The notes under the pieces: generated by a model
What the model saw: only the letters and a program-made list of their open reading frames with translations
Told to the model about the DNA's origin: nothing
The model's database searches: none
Shown: positions 11,346 to 23,400 of the stretch, piece by piece
How the letters are laid out: every line of letters starts with the position of its first letter
Numbering within the stretch: the first letter of the stretch is position 1
NCBI GenBank assembly: GCA_010015805.1
Contig: ML978127.1
Location: 1,736,001-1,800,000 of the forward strand
DNA length: 64,000 nt
Direction of reading: 5' to 3'
DNA from: Rhizodiscina lignyota
Taxonomy: Eukaryota; Ascomycota; Dothideomycetes; Aulographales; Rhizodiscinaceae
Translations under genes and position numbers: made by a program

Positions 11346-12389
11346 ATGGCGAAAGAACATCTTGCTGTCATCCAACAAGAGAGGGGTGCTAGACCAGCTG
11401 TCGGTCACCGTCCCACTCCAAGCCCAGGTCCGAAGGACCTTCTTGTGCAGGTCAAAGCAGTATCACTCAACCCAGTCGACGTCTACATGCGCGATGTCGG
11501 CTTCATGCTCGAGCACTATCCTACTGTCGGGGGGAACGATATTGCTGGTGTTGTCGTCTCGGCTGGTTCTTCTGTCCCGGCATCCGACTTTCCAGTGGGC
11601 ACTCGCATCCTGGCCTGCGCCGCGGTATTCTTCAAAAAGGGCGATCCAGACTATGGATCCTTCCAGCAGTATGTCCTGGTACCGGCAAAGTCAGCTGTTA
11701 GATTCCCTGACGAAATGACATTCACGACCGCAGCGACACTCCCTTTGTCTGTGTTAACGGCATGGACTGGGTTGAATGGCGCGGGTATCCCGGTCAGGGC
11801 GAGTCCCCTCCCGTCGGGGAGTAAGGAGGGCTTGTTGATATGGGGCGCTGGGAGCAGCATTGGCACCGCTGCGCTGCAGGTTGCCGCAAGTTTGGGGTAC
11901 AGCGTGTACGTCACAGCGTCATCAAAGCAGCATTCGCATCTAAAGAAGCTCGGCGCAACGGCAGCATTTGACTACCGAGACGACAATGTTGTAGAGCATA
12001 TTGTCCAGGCCGCAAAGCATGACGGTGTCATCGTCCAGGGTGGCTTCAAAGCAGTGGGTGATGATGAGGTGCTGAAGAAATGCATGGAGATCTTAAACTC
12101 TACGAAGAAGCCGGATACAGTTGCGAGGTTGGCGAGCAGTCTGCCACTGATGCCCGATGCGCCGAAGGTTCCTGGCGTGGAGGCAGTATTCATCGATCCA
12201 CCTGAGAATGAAGATGAGCGACTGGCGTACATTAACTGGGTTTATGGAACATGGCTAAAAGAGAGATTTGGAACTTACGTGCCGAGTCAGGTGATTCAGC
12301 TTTTGGATGGCGGCTTGGAGGTGATCAATGACGGGTTGGACAAGCTTGCGGGCGGTGTGAGCGGCACGAAGTTTGTTGTAGAAATTTGA
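11346..12389 (+). CDS. MDR-superfamily NAD(P)H oxidoreductase (zinc-less, enoyl-reductase-like)
   Basis: A single-exon gene of 347 residues in the medium-chain dehydrogenase/reductase superfamily, closest in feel to fungal ToxD/trans-enoyl-reductase-like and quinone-oxidoreductase-like proteins. The GroES-like fold is seen in LLVQVKAVSLNPVDVYMRD and VGGNDIAGVVVSAG. The nucleotide-binding loop is LLIWGAGSSIGTAALQVAA (GxGxxG type). ATLPLSVLTAW and the C-terminal GGVSGTKFVVEI are also typical. The structural-zinc cysteines are absent. No polyketide or peptide synthetase is within this window, so a role in a secondary-metabolite cluster is not supported here. The substrate is unknown. Confidence 0.87.
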   Translation: MAKEHLAVIQQERGARPAVGHRPTPSPGPKDLLVQVKAVSLNPVDVYMRDVGFMLEHYPTVGGNDIAGVVVSAGSSVPASDFPVGTRILACAAVFFKKGDPDYGSFQQYVLVPAKSAVRFPDEMTFTTAATLPLSVLTAWTGLNGAGIPVRASPLPSGSKEGLLIWGAGSSIGTAALQVAASLGYSVYVTASSKQHSHLKKLGATAAFDYRDDNVVEHIVQAAKHDGVIVQGGFKAVGDDEVLKKCMEILNSTKKPDTVARLASSLPLMPDAPKVPGVEAVFIDPPENEDERLAYINWVYGTWLKERFGTYVPSQVIQLLDGGLEVINDGLDKLAGGVSGTKFVVEI

Positions 12390-13351
12390 TGTTGAGGAGT
12401 AGTATCATTATGCGCCCGCAATAATCAAGACAATTGCTTGTATAAACAGGGTTAATCTGTAACCTTTTCAGACCTCTCGTGATGCATTTAAAGTCGTTTG
12501 ATGTCCGTTGCTGAGATATTGCCCACCGTACTCTAGCTACCTCGTTTTGGACTAGTCAGGAGATTGTTTCTAACTTGAGCTCAATGCCCGTCACCTTCTA
12601 TCTAAGTTATGTGTATCTCTCTAGCATATTTGAGGCCTTTGAGTGGCTAGCTATCTTGTCAATACACAGAGGCGTATATGGCCTGATGATTCCGCCCATG
12701 ACGGTCATGACGAAGCTCGTTGGCCAACTTCAACGCCATCACACAATCATGCAGACGTTCAAAAGAAGAAGGACTCACAATCGCGGCATCTCCAGATTCA
12801 AATGGAGAGTACTGCTCAAAGGAGACCTTCATTACTCATTGTTGATCCTCTGACCTTTAGAATTTCTCCCTTCGCACGGTGAATGTGTGGGCAGAGAAGC
12901 TCCGTCATCCAGTTTTCAACATGCATTCCCACGATTATGTAGATGATCGAAAGCTCAACTTGTTACTCGAGCTCCCTCAACTTATCACTTAAGCTCCCTC
13001 AACTCTGTGGTGAGGTTGGTGCGAGATTGCCTCCGGTCGGCGGACAGGCAGTCGCGACTTCCCTACTTGGAGCGCCCATGGCATTTGCCACCAAGCGAAC
13101 CTTAATCTTATCCCTTCGCCCTCTTTCTCTGGCTTTCTTCATCTTTTCTCATCCCTTTTCATCAAAAGTACAACTCCGCATGCACTCTTCATCGTAGTGC
13201 GCGTGCGTTCGGTTCTTCCCACGTGTTCCAAAGACGGCTCCGTCGAAGGAGTCACGCCTCGGATTGAGGCTGAGGCATTTCCCTGAAACATCACACCTGC
13301 TCTATATATTTCATCGTCCTTTCCTTTCCCTGCTACGCAGCCATCTGCGAT
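12390..13351. other. intergenic, promoter of the large coiled-coil gene
   Basis: No gene is seen. A short direct repeat (AGCTCCCTCAACT, twice, about 12968-13007) and a TATATAT element at 13302-13309, only about 45 bases before the next ATG, are the only features noted. Confidence 0.45.
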
Positions 13352-16300
13352 ATGGCGGACGACCAAATCTCCGTCATTCTGGAAGAATATGACGAGGATG
13401 GCGACCAAATCATTGAAGATATCGCTCAATATGGCCAGATCAATGTGCCAGATCAGTCTATACAGGGCATTGATGAAGGCTACTCCTTTGATGATAATTT
13501 AGTCCGCCCTATGACGCCGAATGATCGCCCAGAACTGAACGCTTCCGTCACTCCGCAAACTCGAGCGAACTCGGAGAATGTAGTACATCAGGCCAGTAAC
13601 AACCCCACAGGAGCCAAAACTTTTCATCTTCGCCCGGCTTCTTCAGGAAGTGATGCTCAAGGATTTGTTTTTGGCAAGGCGCCGGTGCCGACGGACCTGT
13701 ACGGCCGAAAGAAAGACACAGGCTCCGGGGATGGCAATCGACGTAATAGCGTCATACTCAATGAGAGAGATGCTGCCCTGTTACGTATCCCAGCTCGCGA
13801 AACTCCCTCTCAAATTGCCTCCGCCGGTGCTACCGAGACTACAACGGCGAATCCTCCCCAGATCGAACCAGCCGGCTCACGTGTGAATCAGCAGCGTGCA
13901 CCGACCGCAGTCCATTCAAAACAAAACAAGGCACGAGTAGCAAAGGTGCAGCATGTCCAGTCACGCGGCACCAAGCATCAGGAGTAAGCACGAGGCATTC
14001 TCTCCGTATGTCGTGGGCTAACACCTTCAGTGGGGAGAGCAATCAACAGGGGACGTCTCATCGACGTCAAGATCACGAAGATGAGAGGTTATCTAAAATG
14101 ATAACGGAGGATAGCCCAACCACCAGCAGTGCGATCCAAGATGCAGTTGGCAGCCCTGCGCCCTCCAGAACTGGCGTGCAGAAAATCAAGGTCTCGAAAA
14201 TGGAGCTCCGAACGATTCCAAAAATTACACCTCAGCGACGAAGCAAAGAAAATGCGTCTCGATTGCCTCACACAAACGTAGCTGTTGCGACTCCAAATAT
14301 CATTCAGCAGCCATTTTCCATCCCGCCGACGCCGCAGCCAACTTCACCAGCCAAGCCACCAAATATGCATGAGCAAGAAGATGCTGGAGATATCCTCGAC
14401 ATATTTGGAAGTTCCAATTCACCACACAATCCACCCATCGAATTTGATCATACGGCAGAATCTCGTGAAGGCAAAGAGAATTTGGAGGCGATATCTGGCG
14501 ACCATAATTATGCAGAAATGCATCGAGATGGCCCTTCAATTACGTCTAATGAAGAAATTCTAGATTCAGATCTGGCGACAGGGCAACACTGTGTTGAAAT
14601 GATCGACGATGAAGATCAACAGGCTCCCCATGATGCCTGTGAAAGTGGACCAACCCTTCCTGGATCTGAATCCGGCCCGTCTAACCCCAGTTGTGAAATT
14701 CCAGGTACTCCACAAGAGCCAGAAGCCATTCCAGCGGATTTAGTCTTCCAAGATCGCTTATCTTTGGATCGTGTAACTTCAACAGCTCGGGAGTCACCAG
14801 ACGAAATACTTGAGTCCATTACGCCTGGTCCTCGACAGGAACACCGAAACCTCATTAGACAGACCCCAAGGCCACAGCATCATGTGCCACAGACTCTGTC
14901 TCCGACGAAGCAACCAGCTATTCTGCATCGTCCTTCTGATCGGGAAGGGCCAGTAAAAGTAACGAAGTCACGATCCAAATCAAGGCTGAAGCCAGTTAGT
15001 GTACCATCTCAAACCCCTGCGACTGCAACACCATCTGTAGGAGATGTCTTTCGGATTTTACAGTGGACTATGGAGCAGGAACAGCAACGCTCCGCTGTCG
15101 AAACAGAAGATCGCTATCGAGCTTACCACTCCGACATTGCCAATCTGAAAGCATCTGAGGCGAACAAGGAAGCTCAGCTGGAAGCTGCGCGCAAGGAAAA
15201 TTCCGCCCTTATCGAGCAATTGCGCGACGCTAAGGCAAAGCTCGGCAACTACGGCGAGAGACTCTCCCAACTCACGAAGTTCGTCAATGGCCTCGGATCC
15301 GACCTTGACAAGGTACGAGAACATGGCAGAAGTTTCGGAAAGCATTGCGAGGATCTGGTACTTGAGTCCAAGACGCGACATGAGGAGCGGAAGCAACTTC
15401 AGGAATATTTTCAGACATGTGTGACTACCTCGAGCAAGATCAAAGATCTTGTTTCAAAGGCTTGTCGAGCAGCCCAAGTTGAGCGTCAAGACATCGAAAG
15501 GCGAAGTGAGGAAGTGCAAAAGAGCATCGAAGCGAAGACAAATCTGCTGCAAGGAGAGAAGGCAAGAACTGCCGAACTGCAGGATCAGTTGAAAAAGGCC
15601 GTGGAAGTACAAGGCACATTGAAAGATCTCTTAGAAGAGAAGTTCGGAGGCATGTCGCAGAAACTGGCCTCGATGCACCAAGATATCGCGACCATCATGG
15701 GAGCTGGCACGGCGGAACCGGAGTTGGGGGTCCTTGGAGATCAAGTCAAAGAGCTCTGTTCCAAACCTATTTGCTCTCCTGCAGACTTTGAGAAGGTTGA
15801 GAATGCTGTTCAGCAACTGTCGGACAAGTACTCCCCCCTTGAGAGTTTTATTCCCTGTCGAAGTTATTAACTTGAAACAGGATGTCATCTCATTTTCAAA
15901 CTTTCACGATTGCGGGCACTGACAGAGCGAGCACTGAGAAAGCCATCGAAACCCAACTCAAGGAGCAACTCGTCGAGATCAAAATTGACATGTTGAATTG
16001 TCAGACTTTGCAAAATGAAATTGTGGAAGTCCGAGCATCAAAAGTTGCATTTGAGGAACGATGCGCAGCCAAGGACGCTTCAATTTCCGGGCTTGAAGGA
16101 CAGCTCGCAGCTCTTCATGAGAAGGAGGCAGCCTTCTCAGAGAAGCTCAGCCAAGCAGAGCTAGAGATCAGCCAACTAAAGCTTGCCGCAGAGACTCACC
16201 AGCGAACCGCAACACGTCTCCATGAGCTCGAATTGCAGAACTCGTACATAAACCAGCAGCTTAGCAGTGCGAAAGAGGGATTACATGTCGAAGTCGAGAA

Positions 16301-18583
16301 AGCCTCGTCGCTTCAAGAGAGCGAGGCGTTATTGAAGACGCGCGTAGAAGAATTGGAGCAGCAACTGGCCAGCTCTTCGAAGGACTCGGCAGATATCGAA
16401 GCTATAAAAGCTGAGGCTACTCGTTTGGTATACATGATCACATGATACTTGATACGTATTTCACTGACTGCCTCTAGGCTGAACAACGGATCAACGAGAG
16501 ATGTAGCGAGATCACTCGTGATGCCAACAAATTCCATTCCGAGAAGACTGCCGAATTCGACAACAAGCTGCATCAAGAAAAGCAAAAGAGCCTAAAGACG
16601 GAAGATTTGCTGAAACGGATTCAGAATGAACTGTCAGAAGCAAAAGCGAAACTTGATGCAAATCACCAGGCTTCCGTAGCAGCTCAAACTACCCGAACGG
16701 AGATGAATGTCTTGCAGGATCGCATCAAATCTCTGCAAAAGGGTCTAGATGAGAAGGAAAATGAGCTTTGTGAATCCAAGGAGGAGAACAAGAAAGTATC
16801 TGAGGAGCAGGCACGCCAAAAGCGAGCTGAGATTGCAGAAATGGAAAATCAGCTCAAGGCAGAGGCTGCCGCTCGGAAGACGGCAGAATCAAATTATGAT
16901 CGATTGCAGAAGCATATCGATAACCATGTGAAGGAACAGGAAGAGAAGAGTACTCGACAAATTGAAGGATTACACCAACAGATCGCTGAGACCGAGAGGG
17001 AAAAGAATGAGATACACAACAAGCTCCAGAAGGCGATGAAGGATGCCGAGCATGCTATTAAAGCTGCGAGCGACAAGCATAAAGCGGAAGTTGGTGACCT
17101 CCAACGTCGACTTCAGGAAAGTGAAGGGAGTCGGAATCAGGCTGAGCAAGATTTACGAAGGCTCAAGGACTCCGTTCGAGGGCAACTTAAAGAAGGACCA
17201 ACTTCCCAGGCCATCACTGAAACAATCAAAGCATCGGAGTCTCAGAATGTCGACAGTCAACTCAGACATCCGCGAAAGAAAGTGAATCGACAGAACCAGT
17301 CTATCATCGAGGTGCCAAGATCGTCCTACGGCATTCAGCAGCTGTCTTCACGGACCAATGCGCCGAGAGATGAGTTCAGCCAAGGACAGTATCAAGATGT
17401 CTTCGATACGTTCATTGATGCCGGAGATGAAACTATCGGACAGAGCCAATTCGCTTCGAATCCTATTCCCTTCTCGCAATTCAACAACTCAAAACCCCTT
17501 CCAGCAACTCAAGAAGGTGCTAGCAGCTCTTCGCCATTGTCCGACGCTCGATCCATCTCAGATCCTGATGCGTCAAAAGAGAACCAGCGGACCCACACAC
17601 CTGCAGCTCTTCGTGGCCGCAGTGAGAAAAGGGTGTTGCGCGAATTAACTGTAAATGCAACCACGCCTGATCGTCCGGAAGGAACGCCGGTACCAATGCC
17701 TCCTCAGCGAGAGTCAAGCAGCCTCGGACGCACTCAGCCTTTAGCGAACCCTTTTGATATGTACGATTCTCCAGGCGCGGGCTTAGAGGGACTAGAGGTT
17801 CCGTCACTGTTTCGTCCCCAATCCAACAGCGCTTCCCAAATCATCCATGAGCACTCAAGGCCAACTATCTACGAGGATAAGATGCCTCATCCCCAATCAC
17901 AGCATGGGTTGGGCGAGCGTGGAGCACATGATATGAATACAAGCCTTCTGCAGCGTCATGAACCTATGAGGAGAAGCCTAATCACGATGCCGGCCGACGC
18001 ACGCAAAGTGCCCGCCACGAACAATTCCAGCACACCCGATTACATGCAGGACAGCCCACTTCTAAGTCAGAAGAAAGCCACGACATATGGCCACCACTCA
18101 TCTAGCCGCCCGAATTCTGGACCCTCACGTCGGGGCTCGACTGTCGCTAGAGCGACGCCTGCCACAGAGCAGCACGTTGAGCAGACCTTGCGGCACTCTG
18201 CGTCTAAGGAACGCAAGCGACGAGCAACCGCAGAGACCGTGCCAGCACAGTTCAGTCCGCCTGCCAAGCGTCTAAGGACAAGAGAAGAACGTGACTACGC
18301 AGAGTTGAGCTCTCAGGGTTCCCAGGCGGGATCACAGTATGCTGCTTCTACCCAAACGCCGTCGCGCAGCGTCTCCATGAAGGCGTCGCAGACCCAGCAG
18401 CCGAAATTCAAGACGTCACAATCGCAATCGCAGCAGAAGCAGCTCCATGATGTTCCGCTTTCAACACGAGCGCGAATTGGTTCATCTAATGGGCCTAAGC
18501 AATCTGCTGGAAGGGGTGGAAGTAACAGAGGTAAGAAGGGTACCGGAAACGAGAGGTACAGTGCGAGATTTTCACAGAAATGA
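13352..18583 (+). CDS. large coiled-coil protein (about 1693 residues), function unknown
   Basis: Four exons join in phase. Introns are at 13984-14030, 15828-15880 (an alternative acceptor at 15925 would remove 15 residues and also keep frame) and 16428-16477. Exon lengths 632, 1797, 547 and 2106 sum to an exact codon number. The first about 560 residues are acidic, then Pro/Ser/Thr-rich and disordered. About 560-1230 is long coiled coil (Glu/Lys/Gln/Leu heptads). The last about 460 residues are again disordered, rich in Ser/Gln/Arg/Pro with basic clusters (PAKRLRTREERDY), and look nuclear. No ATPase or kinase motif is present. It could be a chromosome, spindle or meiotic scaffold, but I recognise no family. 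Confidence 0.72.
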
Positions 18584-19133
18584 AATACTGCATGAGAATG
18601 TGGGGAATCAGGTCGAGACTATATCACACGGATTGATGTCACAAGCTTTGCTTGACTGAAGACGATGGGATGGCTGTGGATGGCTTGCAACCTTGGCTTC
18701 ATCCATTTTCACGGTATTTTCTGTCTTTGCATTATGTCTGGCAATTTGCTGTCATGCCACCAGTACGGTGCTCTTCTGATTGATTGTTTTTCTGTTGCTT
18801 TCTGATCGTGCGTTTGCGATGTAGCTTCCATATGGGTCGAAATGGACTATATTCCAATCGATAGATATCTTACAGCTCGGCTTTTGTTTCCGTGCGCATC
18901 GCCACTCATGTACAATATTTTCATCCAAATAATTGAACTCTCTTGCTATAACTCCTTGCGCCATCGCCATAGATATTATGCTTGCCTCGCGACCAATACT
19001 CCCTGAGGATTCCGAAGCCCAGTAGAACGTCGACTTGTATCGGGCCGGATGAACGAGAAGAGTGGAATAGATTTGAGGATGTAACATAATCTCGATCGTA
19101 GAAAGGAATTGGTATTATCGTCTTGATGCTGTG
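18584..19133. other. convergent intergenic spacer
   Basis: The 3' regions of the coiled-coil gene and of bL33m meet here. A minus-strand frame at 18752-19087 has no recognisable content and is probably 3' untranslated sequence. Confidence 0.45.
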
Positions 19134-19469
19134 TCATCGTGCGCCGCCGCCGCGCTTCTGCTCGAGGAAGAGGACCTTTCGCTTCACTGCAATGAGCTCG
19201 CAATTAGCCTGTCGCCCAGTTCACGATAACATCCAGTCCCTCAGGATCTTCACAAGGGTACAATTGAAGCAATTGAGACATACCAACAGGATCGTACTTT
19301 AGCATGCTCAATGGCCGACTCGTCCGCGGCCGAACCAATGTGCGGAAGTAGCCAGTCATGGCCATGGAGATGAGGCGGACGGATATTGTCCGTGATTTTG
19401 CTGCAAGAAAGCGTTAGCTGTGGTGTTAGGGAAAGGTTGAGAGGTACTTGAGCTACCTTTCTTTGCCAT
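19134..19469 (-). CDS. mitochondrial ribosomal protein bL33m (Mrpl39-like)
   Basis: A 60-residue protein of the large mitoribosomal subunit, bacterial L33 family. Three tiny exons on the minus strand are 19457-19469 (13 bases), 19284-19400 and 19134-19186. They are separated by introns 19401-19456 and 19187-19283, both GT-AG. Exons of 13, 117 and 53 bases sum to 61 codons including the stop. The translation starts [20 protein letters not shown], continues with the conserved [17 protein letters not shown] core, and ends [16 protein letters not shown]. The basic composition and length fit L33. No presequence is seen, as is usual for this short family. The identification is from family memory of fungal L33 sequences and is strong because three junctions all restore conserved residues. 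Confidence 0.92.
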
Positions 19470-20414
19470 TTTGTGTGAGGTGAGCTATTCAAGAGATGGT
19501 CTGAAAGATTGACACTTAGGACGAATTCCATTTGGCGTTGCGGCTCTGCTTGCCAGGCTTGGCGCTCTGGACAAGGGTACGCGCGGGTGAGAGCAGGGGT
19601 GTGATATCTAGACGCGTCGGATAGGTCCTCGTCGTTCACTTCAACTGCTTCGTCTGTCCATAACTGACGCCTCTAGAAAGTCTCAATACTTGTCTGTTCC
19701 TGTTACACATGTGTCGCAACTAAGCCAAATCATGTTTTGTCAATTATATCAGTGGGGATCTACCGTCAACGGCGTCATTCCTCAACATGTGCGGGGAACC
19801 CATAGGACCATCGAGGAGATGAGAACGACTTCAAGCCATGACGGCTGTCAGATGGGATGCCTCAATCATGGCGATGAATGTTGTTGAAGATTGCAAACTG
19901 TGATCGGATCAATGGCTCATCCACTGCACGCTTCTGCACATATTCATATCACGACGTTGACTTTCACAGGGTGCTTTTGTCACAATGCAATGCTCAAGCA
20001 ACCCGTCATTCCTAGAGAGGATAGGGGCTCATCAATCTGGAGATGGGATCCGTAAAGCATCACACTCAACGAAGGCGAACATGCTGTACACATCGTCTGA
20101 TGGGCATCTCCAGCAATGTCAGCACTTTCCAGGAGGTCGGTCAAGACCATACCGCCGTTATCACAAATTTACTAGCTGCACTTTGATGAGATCTTTTCCA
20201 TTCATTGCGTTTACACTGGCCGAGAAGTCTGCTCTACTCAGAAATTGTGGTCAATGTGTATCGCAGATGTTGGGCGTCATCACATTGAGATATTGATCGT
20301 CGGCGTGACGATAACCAGGAGCCCTGGGCCGTTCTGCTCATGTGATTCAGTTTGTCGGGTGTTATATGGGGCCAGGGTATTAAGTCCCGAGCTCTTTGAT
20401 AGCTACGTACAGAA
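19470..20414. other. intergenic, divergent promoter region
   Basis: Lies between the bL33m start and the orphan membrane-protein gene. No gene or specific site is recognised. Confidence 0.45.
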
Positions 20415-23400
20415 ATGTTGTCGTTTCTTGAAATGTCTCGAGGAAAGCCCACTCAAGATCCTGCCTCTTTGACCTCCGATGGATCTAACCTAGATCACTC
20501 GTCTGATGCACAACCATCTTCACAGCCATCACACACGGGTGATCATCAGCACTCTTTCATAGTTTCGACTCCCCCAAAAGCAATCAAAGATCATATCCGA
20601 AGGCATTCCATTTTCGTCCATCGATCACGCCAACATATGAAGGCGCGCACGACGAAAAGGTCGCGACAGGCCCCAGAGAAGATTCCAATCAGCATTGGGA
20701 CACGCCTCCTCTACTACTGGGTCATTCTCGTTCAGATACTCGGTCCCTTTGTAGCTTCTGCACACCCCCGGGTCTTCAATTACCGGCCACGCGGAGCTGT
20801 AAAAGAACTTTTCAAAACCGTGTGCGATGAAAGGCATAATTGTCACCTGGTGGTGAGTAGTCTGGCCTCGTGTCGGTCAGCAAAGGATCATGCTGATGCT
20901 CAATATTAGCCTATCATTGGTCGTATTGCCGAACCACGAAGTGACGTGCGGACTGCAGAAGTACCTGCCGAGACCGACTTGAAGAGCAAGCCCATGAAAG
21001 AGACTGAGGAAGCTGCTGCGAAAAAGGCTGCTCAGCAGAATTATCGGCCATCAAGCAACGAAAACCAGGCCAACGGCGGACAAAGTTCAACGAACATGAA
21101 AACACAGAAGTTCACAAAAGAAAAAGTGAAATTGGTCGACTCTTTGATTCAGAGCGGTTTCCAAGCCATCCAAACGTGGATAAACACTACACATCCGGCT
21201 CCCTCCGCAAACCACGAGATTGCTTTCCTTCGTCATAGCTTCCCAAATTACAACGGTGGCCTCCCGTGTGGCCCTTCTGGATGCAGTATCCCATCTCTTA
21301 CAGCCCTTCTCGGAATAAGTAAGTCACCAACGCCGGAAGACATTGCAAATCACATGGCTCTCTATCTAATGTCAAGTGGCTACGCGTTCAAAGGACTCAT
21401 CACTGAAACATCCGAACAAGTTGCGAACGGTGCCCGGCCGTACTGCGAACAGTTGAGCGAATACTTCCTGCACAATGAAGACAAGCCCATTGCTTGTGAA
21501 ATATTTTTGCAAATCCTGCTATGGACTTTGACTGGTGCTGCGGCTTTTGAAGGAGGCTTTGCTTTGGCAGCTCCATTGGCGGAATTCACCGCAGCATCAG
21601 CAGTCACAGCAGAGGTAGAGGGGAGTGCCTTTACGGCCACGCTGCTCCGAGGCACGTCGAGTTTATTCACAGGAATATCCAGAGTGGGCGTAGCTTTGAA
21701 TATGGGCCGGGCAGTAACAGTTCCCATTACTTTAACTCTAGCAGCAGAGGCGGAGGTGGCAGGTCTGGATGGGGCAGGCATGGCTGCTGTGGACTGGGCA
21801 GTGGATATTTTTATAGAAGACACTCTGTCTTCAACCCTTTCAGAAGAGATTGCTGGGTCTGTTACGGAATCCATTGCGGGGTCTATTGCAGAAGGGAGCC
21901 TCAGCTGGGTGGCTGCAGAGCCCGGTTACGGGGTTGTCGTCCTCGCCGCTGCCATCACTGGAAATCGGTTGGGCACATCATTTCAGGAGCTCATGGAACA
22001 ATGGCGGGCCGCTGAGCGGCCAAAGGCGCCTCAGCCCCCACCAAGACCTCCACGCAATGAGTCAAAAGAGCAAAAGCCAACCCCAGGTCACTCTCATATC
22101 GTGCTGGACCCAGACAACCCTTCCAGATTTCATGTACATGAATGGAATCGACCTGGGTATCAGGAATATCGTTACCACTGGAGGGAGAGTCATCCTGCAA
22201 ACCACAATCCGGAAGGCCAACGGCCGACGCGACCCACACACCATGACAACGAGGAACATCAACAAAATCAACAGACTCATGAGACTCAAGAAGACCAAGA
22301 GCATCAAAGCGATGAAGGGGATGGCGTTCCATCGACAGAAGACACACCTCAACCGGATCCAGAAGAGAGCGTAGAGGTGCTGGAAGATCTCGAGGAAGAT
22401 CTCGATGAACTCCTTGAGGAACTTGGCGTGCCAGAGAGCGAGGAACCGGATCTGGACGATCGACATGACAGCGAGGAGGACGAGCAGGGGGACAATCAAG
22501 AGAATCAAGAGGATGAAACTCCATCAAGAGAGGATACATCGCAACCAGATTCAGAAGTTAGAATAGAGCCGTGGGATGAAATCGTCAAAAACATCGAAGA
22601 AGAGGAAGATATCGAAGAAGATATTCCAGAAGAGGAAGAGAGCGAGGAAACTGACGAGGAAGAGAGTGAGGAAGAGATTCCAGAGAGTAAAGAAGAGCCT
22701 CCAGAGGGCGAGGAAGAACCTCCGGAGAGTAAAGAAGAGACTCCCGAGAGCGAGGAAGAGACTCCAGAGAGTAAGGAAGAGGCTCCTGAGGAAGAGACTC
22801 CCGAGGAAGAGGCTCCCAAGGAAGAGGCTCCTGAGGAAGAGGCTCCTGAGGAAGAGACTCCTGAGGAAGAGACTCCTGAGAGCGAGGAAGAGACTCCTGA
22901 GAGCGAGGAAGAGAGTAAGGAGAATAACGAGAACGAGGAGCAAGACACCGAACAACAGAACGAACAAGGTGGGGAGCCAGGCACTCCACCGGGCTCGCCT
23001 CCCGGTTCTCCTTTCACCATCTTCGAATCGAAGAACGGGACGCTGATACCAATGGATCCAAAGAAAATCAGGAAACTTTTCAACAGTGGTGAGTTGTACC
23101 ATTGATGCTCCGATTTTGTTGGCGCTGGACCTGAAGTGCCCCAAGCTAAATGTGTTTTCTCGGCTTAGGATTATTCAACCTCACCGAGAACAATACTGAT
23201 GAGGGCAAGACGAAACGTGCGGTAGATTATTCAGGAGCATTAGTTGATGGCATGCTCATTCTTGCCAACAGTGGGCCTGTAAGTTGCCAAATTAGTCAAA
23301 CGTGAGTTCCTCACTAGTTGCTTACCCGGACAACAGGTCTATGAGAAGGAGTTGCAGACGACTATGTGCGGAGAAAGGATGTACCTTGCCCCCGAGAAGG

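Noticed and set aside
11346-12389. Secondary-metabolite cluster around the MDR oxidoreductase
   Set aside because: No synthase, transporter or pathway regulator is next to it.
22505-23144. Long minus-strand Ser- or Leu-rich frames
   Set aside because: They mirror the acidic coding repeat on the plus strand and have no independent support.
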